From contig JAAXNY010000006.1 in assembly GCA_013420905.1 (NCBI GenBank), forward strand, positions 3,286,001 through 3,350,000: 64,000 nucleotides of DNA. The letters run 5' to 3'. Positions 11,278-22,595 of this stretch are shown piece after piece. The translations under genes were made by a program, and so were the position numbers. The DNA is from Collybia mongolica. Lineage: Eukaryota > Basidiomycota > Agaricomycetes > Agaricales > Clitocybaceae. A model generated the notes under the pieces. That model was not told where the DNA came from, ran no database searches, and saw only the letters and a list, made by a program, of their open reading frames with translations. Every line of letters starts with the position of its first letter. The first letter of the stretch is position 1.

Positions 11278-11768
11278 TACATCAGCATTTTACATATTTA
11301 CTTTTTTCAACCTGTGCAGGTGTAAGCAGGTTCAAGCAACTAGAAAAAGGCTAAAAATCAGCAAGTGAGAAAGCTAGGTCCATTTTTTCAAAAAGTGGAG
11401 GTTACATCAATAGGGATGCTCAGCAGGGTTAGCTTTACCTTAAATTTATTTAGTTTATTTTTGGAGATTTAACTTTTTGACCTGTTGCAGGTCAAAAATT
11501 GGAAAAAGTTGACCAGCAGAGCTTCAATTCCCTGACGTATACTGGAGCCTTTGCCTCCTGTTCCAGATCCTGTACCAAATAATCCAAATGTTAGTCCTGC
11601 TAGATTTCAGTACCATGCTCCAGCATGAGTAATTGCACAGGTACTACACCCAGTAGAGAATATCCATGGCAGAGTTGCATGTGAAATTCACTCATATGAT
11701 CTCACAAAACTATGGTGTACTGAGCTAGGCACTGGGTATCTGATCTTCTGTTTGGAACAGCTTTACAA

Positions 11769-11810
11769 TGCAATAATTGCAAGCAACATGCACATGAGGC
11801 TGCTCAGTGC
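11769..11810 (+). other. CCHC zinc-knuckle-like peptide
   Basis: One frame reads CNNCKQHAHEAAQC, a perfect CX2CX4HX4C as in retroelement nucleocapsids. It sits in a short open stretch between stops, ending TAA near 11881, so it is a remnant or an exon of the broken AT-rich gene. Confidence 0.45.
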
Positions 11811-12604
11811 TGTAGAAATACAGCTAGAAATGATATGAAACAGCCACTACCACAGCTACCACCAGTCACCACTGACAGTTAAGGAAATTTGTTACAGAGG
11901 CATCAAACACAGTGGAAAAGTGCAAAACGTCTTATTCCAGATGAGAAATCTATGGTTGGATGGACACAAATGGGACACTGTGACTGCAGCTACATCAGGC
12001 ATACCCAGCACAATCTGATTTAAACTTGAGTTAATTCCCTCCAATTGGTGATGCTCCTCTCTATTCTATTAAATCTCTCTTCAGAAATCATGCTCTGACA
12101 GTTGAAGGCCAGAAAGTCTTTGAATCTTTCAACAACCCCATTACTCTTAGCAGAGTCTTTTGCCAGGAAGGTGATGATCCTGAATAAGAAAAAAATTAGA
12201 GATGCTCTTCTACACTTGAAAACCTATGCTACTTTACAAGAGGACTATGGCTTCTTGGCTACTAGATTTTGGGATCACCTTTCAAAGGCTGAATATGTTT
12301 GCTTCAAAAATGTATTACATCTATTACCAACTAGGGCATCTGTACTGGAATGCAACAGTTATAAACTTGCAGGACTCAGAAAACATATTGTAAAATGTTT
12401 TGCATAATGTTCCAGCAGCTAAAAAAGCTTCCCAGGAAGATGCAGATGGATTAGAACAGAGATATTACATGCTGAAGGTGCTCAAGCTATAAGACTACAA
12501 TGGAAAGAAAGTATGAAATTGAGATTAAGACAATACACATTGGGCTGCACTTGGCTTCGTCTTAGATACATGTGGCGTAGACTTGGACGAATATGTGTTT
12601 AATG

Positions 12605-14641
12605 ATTAAAATATTTGTATTTATTATATGTTTGTTTAAAATGAGAATTATGTGGCATAACTGGGATTAAGCATTGTGCACATGAACAAGCCCCCCATTC
12701 AGTAAGCGAGGCACTCGCATACAAATTCGTTCTATTTTGTAAAATGTCATTGACGTGAATCAGGGGCACCAGCATTGCGGTATCATCAGACATCGTTGGA
12801 AGTGGTCACAGTTGGGCACATCGGCCGACCTGTTTTGAATTTTTAGATGCGGGAGCCGAATTCGTTTTTCTCTCTTTCATCATGACTCCCACTCGTCATG
12901 GTCAAAGGCATCCTCGGCGGCGCAAACCCGTAACACGCGGTAACTTTGATCGATTCTCGAGAAACTGAAAAATACAATAACTTGTTTAGTTTACAGGACG
13001 AGCCCGCGGTTTTACCTGTCCATTCTTCTCATTTATACACCACGATAGCGTAGGGCTTGTGAGCTATACGATACATTGACAGGAGGCACCGTCGACTACG
13101 AGGAAATCATGCGAAACTCCATAATCAAAAGGCCGCGTGAATAAGGAAGCAATGTATCCAGTGGTCCCAGGAACAGCACCTCCTTGGCTATCCCGATAGT
13201 CACTGCGTCTCGTCACAAGTGAAGGTTCCATATGTCTCAAATTTCTACCTGCAGGGCGGCGCGACAATTTCCAGTTACAGTTTCTGTTGAAACAAGGATA
13301 CTTTGGCCCTCACGATCATCCCGACATGATCTTGTCTGTCAATACCAGTGAACGTACAAAATGTGCTCTTTTTTCCTTTCTTACTGGATTTTTAAGTTTT
13401 CGTCACCTTTCCGTAGTATTCAATCAGTGTACGGGTGATAGTGCGGATGCAGCACCTGCAGTGCGCCCCCTATCGGTTGGCTTTCTGCTCGCGAAATGGG
13501 TTCATCTTGTAACATTCTTTTCCCCCGCCTTATCCCTCGGATAATTAATTTGTATGTCAAGGCACGCTCGTTCTCCTTCCGCGACGTTTCTCCGAGTTCA
13601 CTGCTCAAGCAGATGTAAGAAAGATTGGGCCGAGAGTCAGGACGTGGTACCCATGATGGGCAGCCTTGAGGGCAGGGCTCATCCTAGAACCTATTACCTA
13701 AGTCAGCCACATCTAGAGTCTAGATACAGCTGCCGACTGATATTAAATGCATCATACCTACCTATTCCATCAGTCTCCACTCCTTTCCAAATCCTCTCAC
13801 CTTCACATTCAGATGTCACATTCGATTACTCGGTCCTCTAATTAGTCTCTTCTGTACTTGAGAATAATACATTAACTTCACCCTCATTTTCCAGGAGTTG
13901 CGACGATAAAAAGAGGATTGTTGTAACAGTGGATCACTTGGTGAAGAGTACAGGAAAAATGACGGCGTTGTGCCACTGTCTTCGCAATGGCATCCGTTGC
14001 TGTACAGATGAGTTCCCCAATGCACTTCAGAAGGATGTATGGTTAAAAACAACTATGTGCCGGCACTTTGAACACACGAACAACAGTGTCACTGCAGAGG
14101 GAAATCCCAAGCTGCTTCAAGATGTCGATCCTGGCACGTAGGATGTGCATCATATAGATGCGTCTGACCACGTACTTTTGGTATCTTACTAGACTGGTAA
14201 TTCCCAGCAGAGGCATTTTTGGACCACTATGGGAAAGTGTTATGTGCCATCGTAAACGTTTATAGCAGCAGCTTATGAACCAGACAGATCGATGTCATTC
14301 AGAAAGCTACAAAGGAATGTGAGAGTGCTGTGGACATGAGTGAGTAAAGCATAGACTGTGGTTTTGTAAGAACGGAGAAGAAATGAGGGTAATAGCGAAT
14401 GTAACTATGAAGTGTAAACGTAAGAACCACACCCAAAGACGGCATCAAGAGTAGCGTGCCATGGATAGTCCGTTATGAATAGGGAGTGCGCGGAGTGTGA
14501 TGCCGCACCTACCCCAGTACCCCCCAAAGAGGGTTGAAAGCAAACGAAGATATAAAGATATTAAAGAACAGTGGGTTCTTATATAGACGAAGAGGTCCGA
14601 AAAGAAATGGGGGAATATATGTTCTTAATGTTGTACGCATA
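12605..14641. other. Intergenic, no gene recognised
   Basis: GC content returns to the host level near 12,650. Short frames on both strands show no domain. It includes the 3' flank of the three-RRM gene, which ends at 14642. Confidence 0.4.
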
Positions 14642-17600
14642 TCAACGCTCCCACTGACTCCATTCCCCAGAGTTCTGATTAAGCTGCGACTGCGGGAGGC
14701 GAAGGTGTCCATCACCATTAGAAGGATATCCACCGTTACTTGTATTCCCCCGAGAGTTGCGACTAATGAAAGGACGAGAGTGATAGTTCCTTCCCTGGTT
14801 ATTGTAGGCACCATGCTGATCGCGGCGGTTTGATTGCCGCCTGAATGATGGAGTCCCAGGCTGCCTTCCCATATCGCTGTAGCCAACTCGATATCGAGAT
14901 CCAAGACCAGGGTTCGGGGTACTGGGTGTATGGGGCAGTTGGTGAGGCTGGGGTGGATAACCCTGGTTCCACCCCATTTGCGCAGTCGAGGGAAGTGTGG
15001 GCCTCGATGACATAATGACCGTTGGCGGAGGTCCCGGGAAGGGGAAACTGTGGGGCTGTGGCTGTGGGTATTGGGACCAGTTCGAAACCGTTTGCGTCGG
15101 GGCCTGTGATGTAGGAGTGCCATGGCTTCCCGCCATGTACTGGTCAAGGGCTTCGGGTTGATAAACAGCTATAAGAGTACCCTGCTCGTTCTGGATGAAT
15201 CCTGTGGGCACAAGAGGCGCGCGACTATTCAGATTTTGAGATTGTGACTGGTCTGAAGCTGGCGTTCTAGCAGGTTGTATAGGGTAAGGCATATAAGACT
15301 GAATTAACTGGTCAGATCTGTTCATTTTGTGTCGTGAGACACGTACTCCATACATTCCCGGCCATTGCGTTTGAAGCGATGCCCCCCCCGGTCCACTTGC
15401 TTCTGGGCCCACAGAGCTGGTAAAGCTTGGTGGTATTTGAAGGGGAACTTGTTGGCCTGGTACCGGATACCCGGGGTATGAAAAGTAAGACATCGGGTAC
15501 TGCACTTGTTGAGCATATGGGTGGACCCATGGTGTTGAAGTGTAAAACCCACCGCTCGCGGGATAAGGAAGCGTGGGCGCTGAGAGCGGAATAGAGGTGG
15601 AAGAGCCAAACGAGGAGGAAGGTGGAGTAACTACCGTTGGGATAGGCTCATCGTACCAGTCACGGTATTGGCTGGTCTGTGATGTCACATCCGGAGCGGT
15701 CGCAGACGAACCTGGGGCATCTGGGGAATGGTCGCAGGTCTGAAAATTGTCGCTGGACTCGTGTTTGGGCGTTACGGTAGGGGCAATAGTGTCAGTGTTA
15801 GAGCCGAGCACTTCTTCGTCCGGAAGATCCCCCGTTGATACAGCATGAGAAATGAAAGCCTCTGATTTAACTGAACCAGAGGCATCATGGTCATTCTCTC
15901 CTTGCAAGGCAAGCCTATCATCCGCTCCTTCAAATCTCTCTGGAGCGCGACGCTGAGGTCCAGTGAGGTGTGAGTTGTGAAAACGTCCGCGTGTGCGGCT
16001 CTGCCTCCAAGGACCACGAGGTGGGTTGCAATCCCGAAGTTGAACCCGCATCGCGCGGCCTTCGTAGACGCGATTGTGCTAGCGAGAAGTTAGCGGTTTT
16101 TGTGCCTAACGAGTTTGAATAGATACCTCTTCAAAGACTGCGCGAGCAGGAGACTCGGTGTTATCGAACTTCACGAAAGCGAAAGCAGCATGCGAATTTA
16201 CTATAGGGGATGTTCAGTTCTCGAAATCAGACATAGGGGAGCCAGACACACGTGGTCGAACCACTTTCACGCTCTCGAGGCCTCCAAAACGGGAGAAAAA
16301 ATTGGCCACTTTTTCTTCATTCCATGCACCTGGTCCGAAGGTCTCCAAACCGCCGACGAACAAAGTTGTTGGATCCAGCTCCCGCTCGGCTGGCCCCGAG
16401 TCGTTGTAATAGCCATGTTCCTTGTTTAAGGGCAACCTCTGAAGGCCGATGTTCTCGCTGGTCGGCGTAATCGGTAATTGTGACCCAGGCGTCTTGGGTG
16501 TAATCGGCGACTTCCCCAACCCTGGGGTAGGTGGTATGTCAAGATCCTGTCCTTCATGGCCTTCAGTGACTCTTTCAGGAGTTCCGTCGAATGTACCAAA
16601 AGGATCTGACTCAACGCCAGATACCATCAGGTGAGAGAGTGACAAAGACGGAGAACTGTTACAATAAATTTTCAACTACTGAGAATTTGTGATTTTTACA
16701 TTCGCTCACCGTTTGATACCAGCATCATATGGTTTCCTTTCCCCCCAGGCGCCATATTCAAGCCGACGCCCCCCTCGCATGTCGCCGAGAGGAGGGAAGT
16801 CCATTTCAGACCACTCAACTCTAGCCTGCGAGGGTTCATTCTTCACGTCGAAGGGAGGAATATTTCGTGAGGGCAGAGAAGATCCCTGAGGAGGTTCGGC
16901 CCTCTTGTCAAATACTGTAGTGCTTGGGGTATCAGGGATGTCCCCTACAGTACTGTTCGCATCGTTGGCATTTGGATCGGCTGAGTATTTCGAGTCTATG
17001 AACGGTGTAACTGACGACTGCCCGGGATCCAGGCGGTCCTGGACATGGAGGGGGTAAGCTACATTATGGGGAGGAAAATGATTGCCTGAGTGCGGAGAGC
17101 GCGGGTCAAGCCCGAATGGGGCTGGCTGGTGGGCCCATGTCACAGTTAGATGAGGAACGCGACGAAGGGTCTGTCGGCAAGGTCATGCAAATTTTCAGGG
17201 GAGTGCAGTAGATATACAGACCATCAATGCGCTAACACAATCATCACGATAATCCCACTTGATCTCCCAGCACGTAGTGTCCATGCTCGCGGAGCGGGGC
17301 GCATCATGGGGAACTGGATACAGTTTCCGGCTTTCACCAGTTTTTTCTTGACCTGAGCGTTGGGTCTCACTGTCGGTGGCTAAATGAGTAATAAGCTTTC
17401 CACATACCATCAACGGCTTCATCGATTTGGTACGGACTGAAGCGCTCCAAGCGTCCAAAATAGGCCGCGAGAGACCGGATGGTCTGTGTTTCAAAGAGGC
17501 CCGATCGGGTAATAGTGATGGATCAGGTGGAAGGGTCAGATCAATCGCGATAGACAAAGAGAATATACTGACCTCGCCATCGAAAACGAGTGGTTGCAAG

Positions 17601-18491
17601 AAAAGGCTAGCATTCTCCAATGGAAAGGATTGATCGCTGCTGTGATTTTCGGCATCGACAGCTTCGGCGTTGTAAAGCAGAGATATAAACCTGCAATATA
17701 ATTAATAAGGCCAAGGAAGATTTGGGTTGACGCCTAACTTGGAATTTCTCGGCTTCCACACTCTCATAGCGTATGGAAGCTCTAATTCGACCATTTGATT
17801 ACACTGGTTTTGGTGGGGTTCTGAAGATGATTGGATATTCGTGTTATTGGTGGTTAAGTATTGCACCGGAGTACTAGAGATGTCTTAAATTTTTCGCGCA
17901 TATAATCAAGCACAAGAGAGACTAACCGATAGGAAATGAGGAGAGTCCTGAAAGCCCTGGCAGGTTCATAACGTAAAATGCGACCCATAAAGTACTTCGG
18001 AGGACTGGAATGAAGTGTGTGAATTAAAGTAGCTGCGGAGGCGGCGTTCTGTAAATTACAAATCAAAAAAGGCTGAGGTCTTTTGGGAGGTCTAGAAATT
18101 TTGCGAACCTCGCACTGAACAAATGCGCAGACACCGCCTTTGGAGTCACGCACGACCTTGATATTTTTGACCTCTGTGTGTTCGGATAGATGTTCCGAGA
18201 GTAGACGAGTTAGCTCTGTCTGATCTATGGTTGAAGGGAGGCTGTAATACGCAGTTATCAATAAAATACGCTTATTTTTCTCTGGGGGGGGGGATACCTT
18301 CCGACGAAAACGCTCGCGTCATGAGGCATTTTCTCTTCCTTCTTCTTTTGAGGAGTAGAATCTGTTTTGGGCGGTGTGCTTTCGTCGGAGGCGGTAGCTT
18401 CCCGAACTGGAGGAGATACTGGGGGAGAGGTTGGGAGGGTGTCGAAGCGAGTACCCCAAGTACGTATCTGAGGTGAAGATTTCTGAGGCAT
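14642..18491 (-). CDS. Large RNA-binding protein with three RRMs
   Basis: Eleven exons joined in phase (first 18298-18491, last 14642-16078) give about 1,094 aa. RRM1 near residues 60-150 has ASVFVG(S)LP and GGVCAFVQC. A second divergent RRM-like part has NASLFLQPL and RSLAAYFGRLERF. RRM3 has TTLFVGGL and HAAFAFVKF. The C-terminal ~400 residues are Pro/Gln/Ser/Tyr-rich and end SGEWSQWER, typical of disordered mRNA-binding proteins. I chose ATG 18491 (MPQKSS). One intron (16201-16251) is needed to avoid an in-frame TGA. Not matched to a named yeast protein; mRNA stability or translation control is a guess from the architecture. Confidence 0.82.
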
Positions 18492-19556
18492 GTTGGGGTA
18501 GGAAATGATATTAGAAAGGTAGGATGCTGTGGTTGTTGAACAGGGAGATGGGGGAAGGAAGGAACCAGGCTCAACCAAAATAAATTGCCAGTTTAATGCT
18601 GAGTATATTTTCTACGAAATTGAATATTCATTAGATACATCCCTGTTGAGATCACATTATCAATGCTTGGTTTAGAAGCAGCTTGCGCCATCAGGTGGTT
18701 CGCGCGCCGTCCGACCAGGGAATTAAGGTAGATCAAAAGGCACGTTTTACGACGCCCGACGCAAACCAGTCTGGAGGTAATAATCACGCCGGTTTATAAT
18801 GTCTGACTGGTTATAAACCTGTTTAGTTTCCTGTCATGCCAGAGGAAGCCTTATCCCAGGTCAACCGATCACTGTCTCCACCACGACATGTCCAGGAATG
18901 TACATCGACATCCTGACCGCGTTTAGGAAAACAGTTCTACATTCCGTACATCGCGCGATATCCGAGGCCAGGGTTCATATGTGAAGTTAGGGAAAGCGGA
19001 GGCTCGGATTCTGTCCCTAATAAGTTGATGGTTGGTCCTTCTCTGTCGACATCGCTGCTTCCTGATGGAACAACAGAATTAATTCACAGCGGAAGGAGAT
19101 CTTCACTGTCCGTCCTGGATTAGTGACTGTTTATTAAACGTCCAACTTCAACCATGCGGCTGCGTCCCAGAATGTACAAATGAGTGGTCTTCGAACCCTG
19201 TCCGAGGCTTTGTCGATGTTCCGTCGATATTCGTAGACCAAGTGCGGCCCCGAGATGTGTTTTTGCCAGAAAGTTGGGAATGGAGACGAGTGCGTGTTGG
19301 ATCTCGTAATCTACAGATGTTGATAGAACACTTGCTGGCTGCCGCAAGTCGTTATGGATATTTGGCGTGTGAAGGAGTTTTGAACTCCAGTTGCTGCAAG
19401 AACCGTTATTATTATTAATATTAATATTATCATTATTATTATTATTATTGAAATCAAGTAACTACTACCCCAGTGCTCAACGTTCAACGTTCAACCTCGA
19501 ATTTGGCTCGATCCCTTCTTCAAACCTCGAAAATATCCTGAACGGAACCATTCTAA
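18492..19556. other. Divergent promoter region between the RRM gene and RPB6
   Basis: Contains the start regions of two genes transcribed away from each other and the TTA repeat. No convincing third gene; short frames lack domains. Confidence 0.45.
19405..19450. repeat. (TTA)n microsatellite
   Basis: About 45 bp of imperfect TTA/ATT triplets, roughly 110 bp upstream of the RPB6 start codon. Confidence 0.9.
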
Positions 19557-20253
19557 ATGTCTGACGATGGTTTTGGTGGTGGAGGAGACGATTACGACTA
19601 TGAGGGTCCTGGGTACGTTTGAAAGTATTTGTTTTGGACCAAGAAGTTTGAATTCACTAAACTCTAGATATAATGACGACGGTTTTGTGTGTATCCTACC
19701 TATCCGATTATGAATTGTATTCTGAGGTAGCGCTTTCAACTCTTGTCGAATCCCAGGACGAATCATATGACTTGTTGGCCAATGGGCATCCAGATGGAGA
19801 GGTGCCGATCGGAGAAGGAGGCGAGGAAGCGCCTGTACTGGATGAAGACGGGGCCCAGGTGAATGAGTTAAACGGGGCGGACCACGATCAAGAGATGGCA
19901 AGTGGCGAAGAAGCCCAAGTAGGTGGGGGTTTGACGGGAGAACGACAACCGAACAAAGAACGAGTCACAACACCATATCTCACCAAGTACGAGCGAGCAC
20001 GGATACTGGGCACCAGAGCGCTACAGATTAGGTATGTTTTCAATGCTGGGGTTCTCCCGTATAATTTGTCGGAAAAGTTCACTCTTTGTTCAGCATGAAT
20101 GCCCCTGTATTAGTTCCCCTCGATGGCGAGACAGATGCTCTACAAATTGCAATAAAAGAACTCTCACAACGAAAAATCCCACTCATTATTCGTCGCTACC
20201 TCCCGGATGGAAGTTTTGAGGATTGGAGTGTCTCCGAACTCATAAGTGACTGA
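19557..20253 (+). CDS. rpb6: RNA polymerase subunit Rpb6 (ABC23)
   Basis: Small subunit shared by RNA polymerases I, II and III, needed for assembly and the clamp region. Four exons (19557-19612, 19668-19686, 19757-20031, 20094-20253) give 169 aa. The N-terminal half is acidic and variable. The conserved core is clear: [53 protein letters not shown] and EDWSVSELI at the end. The second coding exon is only 19 nt. Length is close to the yeast protein (155 aa). Confidence 0.95.
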
Positions 20254-20456
20254 AACAGGTTGGTTACGACTAGATATATATGCTTGTGGGGCGTTGATGT
20301 TCTTCAATATGATATAAATATCTACATAGAGCACTGCAAAGTAGTCTTTGCCGGATCGCGTTGTGAGAAGAGCGGTATGAACAAATCTTTTTACAAGCTG
20401 GTATCGAATAGTGGAAAAATGTTTGGAGGTGGAGAAAATGTGATTGTGGTATCCCA

Positions 20457-22188
20457 TCAACGCGCTCTGAGAGTACGTGCACCACCTTTATCTTTTCTAA
20501 CGGGGGCTTGACTGGGCTTTTCCACGTCGACGATCGCAGGCCGCAAGTGGGACGTTGCTTTCGACTTTGGCGTTGGTTTGGCCAGAACTGTTCTGGTTTT
20601 CGGCTTGACCATCTCCATATCCTGCATGGAGAGATCAAATATCTCGTCCACAGCAACAATTGATCGTTGGTTGGTAGTCTCCGAGAATAAGAGTCGTCGT
20701 TCATCATCCTCAAGGACGGCAGGTTTCAACGTCGAGGCGCGCTTCTTTGAAGGGCTTGATTCAAGATCGCTGTAATGCGACGTTGCTTGACGTCGTTTGC
20801 TAGGGGACGTAGGTGGAATTTGTAGCGTCTTCACAGGTCGAACAGGGACATCAGGTGTGTTGAGGACTGTGCTTTCCGAAGGGGGAAGATTTTCCTCGTC
20901 TGCATGAACATTGCTTCCAGCTAAATTTTTCGGTTAGGTTAAGGTATGACGAACTCCAGTGCCTGCTCACCCTTCCTCTTCCCTTTCATCTTCGGCGCCG
21001 AGGTATTCTTGACAGCCTTGAATCTGTTCCCCAAGGTGACATCGCTTCTTGTGGCAACGAGTGTCTGTTGAACCTCCCAATCTGATGGCCTCATCTTCTT
21101 CCAATCTTCGACGACTTTATTAACCCATACATCCGTCTCTCCTTCGACATGATAGTCAATTATATCTGCCCACTCAGCGGCCGGGGGCGTCCTGTTAACG
21201 AAGATCACCTTCCCTACCCGAGGTTTAGTACTCGACGTAGAGGAACCGGGCGGAGTGTGGACGGTTTTGGCGAACTCTTTCACCAACTTTCTTAAACCAT
21301 GCACCTTCAACGAGGTTCCCATTATAATAAGCATGTCTGGCTTGCGAGCGAGGTCTGCTGACTGGATGGTTCCAATGTCATCGCCTAATGGGTGAGGTTC
21401 ATCATATAAAACTACAGCGGGCCGTAGTGAACCAATACGGGTGGGACGAGCGGACCTGGCAACACGGGCTTCTGCTGGGGAATTTGGTTAGATAATATGT
21501 CAAAGATTAACACACAGCGCATACATCGTGTCAGACACTCTGGACAATCTGGCGGCGTGCCTTCCTTGAACATCTCAAGATTTTCCGCAGTGCATGGGTA
21601 TTCTGCTGAGCAGGACATGCAGCGGACACGGTGAATGTCGCCATGTAACTGAACATTGCGCACGTCCCTCGTCCTAATCCTAGCTTTACCCTGTCCCGAA
21701 GATTTTGCTTCCTGACTCGAGGTTCCGAGGAGACCTACCCGTGCTTCCAAACCATCAATGTTCTGAGTATATGAACGGAGCAGCCTCTTCTTCGTATCCA
21801 GAGTCTTGATGAAGTGATGGGTTGGAGCAGGCAATGCAGAGTCAATCGACCGTTTGAGTTGAGCGATAAACGTGTAAAATACGGCGGTTGACTTGGCGTC
21901 ACGGAACAGCGACGCGTCGAATAGATCGCGGCCCTTCACCACAACATCGGGATATTGTTCTTTAACAAGAGCATAGAGGCCGTCTGACGACCGGAAATCC
22001 TGAAGTTCTGTTAGAAGCATTAAAATAGACGAATATAAATGACCGACAGGAATTCCACATGAACAAGAAATCCCAGCGCCTGTGACAACCACAATTTTCT
22101 TGCTTTTTGCAACAGATAAAGACAAGTCAGAAAGAGAGCGTCGAGTAGATGGGTTCTTGAGATCGGAAAGATTGAGCGTCACCGTCAT
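20457..22188 (-). CDS. NAD-dependent histone deacetylase, Hst3/Hst4-type sirtuin
   Basis: Four exons (22048-22188, 21525-21999, 20971-21474, 20457-20920) give 527 aa. Sirtuin signatures in order are GAGIS, GIPDFRS across the first intron, TQNIDG, catalytic His in QLHGDIHR, a zinc site from CMSC and CPEC, then GTSLKVHG followed by LRKLVKEFAK. The GTSLKVHG form favours the Hst3/Hst4 branch, which removes H3K56 acetylation, over Sir2/Hst2. The C-terminal ~180 residues are Ser/Pro/Lys-rich with SPSKRR and SPSKKR, likely nuclear signals or phosphorylation sites. It converges on RPB6, leaving about 200 bp. Confidence 0.93.
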
Positions 22189-22595
22189 CTCTACAGTTGC
22201 TGCGATCAGTGCCCAGCAGTGGCAGCAGAATGGAACCTAGGTGTGGCAGAGGATGTTGAATATCGAATTTTGATTTGTTTGTTCTCGCGTATATTAACGC
22301 GAGTGTCACGTGAAATAGCTGCATTCTGAGTCGGTCTTAAAAGTAGTTAGCGAAGATGTTCATTCTACACCGCCATTTGTGTTTGTTGTGCTCAGAATAG
22401 TCAGCCCCGGTTATTTCCGCACATCAAGACTTGGCCTCTCCTAACGATTTTCGTGATATCTGTGGGATATATAGCAAGATATATCATAAAATTTCCTTAG
22501 AGATATCTAGCTAGTGTCTGAGTAGATAACACCTGCTCAATCCAAATTCCATATCGCAGAAATACATGTGCTGGTTGTGGCAATTTGTGTCGGCC
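22189..22595. other. Intergenic, AT-rich
   Basis: Upstream of the sirtuin and downstream of the minus-strand unknown gene. Contains GATATAT/ATATATC palindromic words near 22,465-22,490. No gene seen. Confidence 0.4.

Larger units (their letters stand above)
10433..12604 (+). pseudogene. AT-rich broken gene, part right of copia
   Basis: Continuation of the split gene. Exon-like blocks include 10652-10757 (LTWPDVPHILANTG) and one from 10818 (starts PQSPQVNNQ), each with GT/AG borders, then a VPDPIPA repeat block, a zinc-knuckle stretch near 11769-11810, an open stretch at 12102-12407, and a basic end (RYMWRRLGRICV) stopping near 12601. Stops and frame changes prevent one clean model. The 5-bp copia duplication marks its left edge. 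Family not recognised; a mobile-element gene is my best guess. Confidence 0.45.

Noticed and set aside
11073..11354. Leu/Phe-rich 93-codon frame over the heptad repeat
   Set aside because: Alternative frame of the VPDPIPA repeat; the repeat itself makes the long open frame.
13286..14141. Several 70-95 codon frames
   Set aside because: No domains, no consistent splice partners and no conserved pattern; treated as intergenic.
16197..16252. In-frame TGA that would break the third RRM
   Set aside because: A 51-nt intron (GTGTGT...CTATAG) removes it and keeps the phase, so the gene is not called broken.
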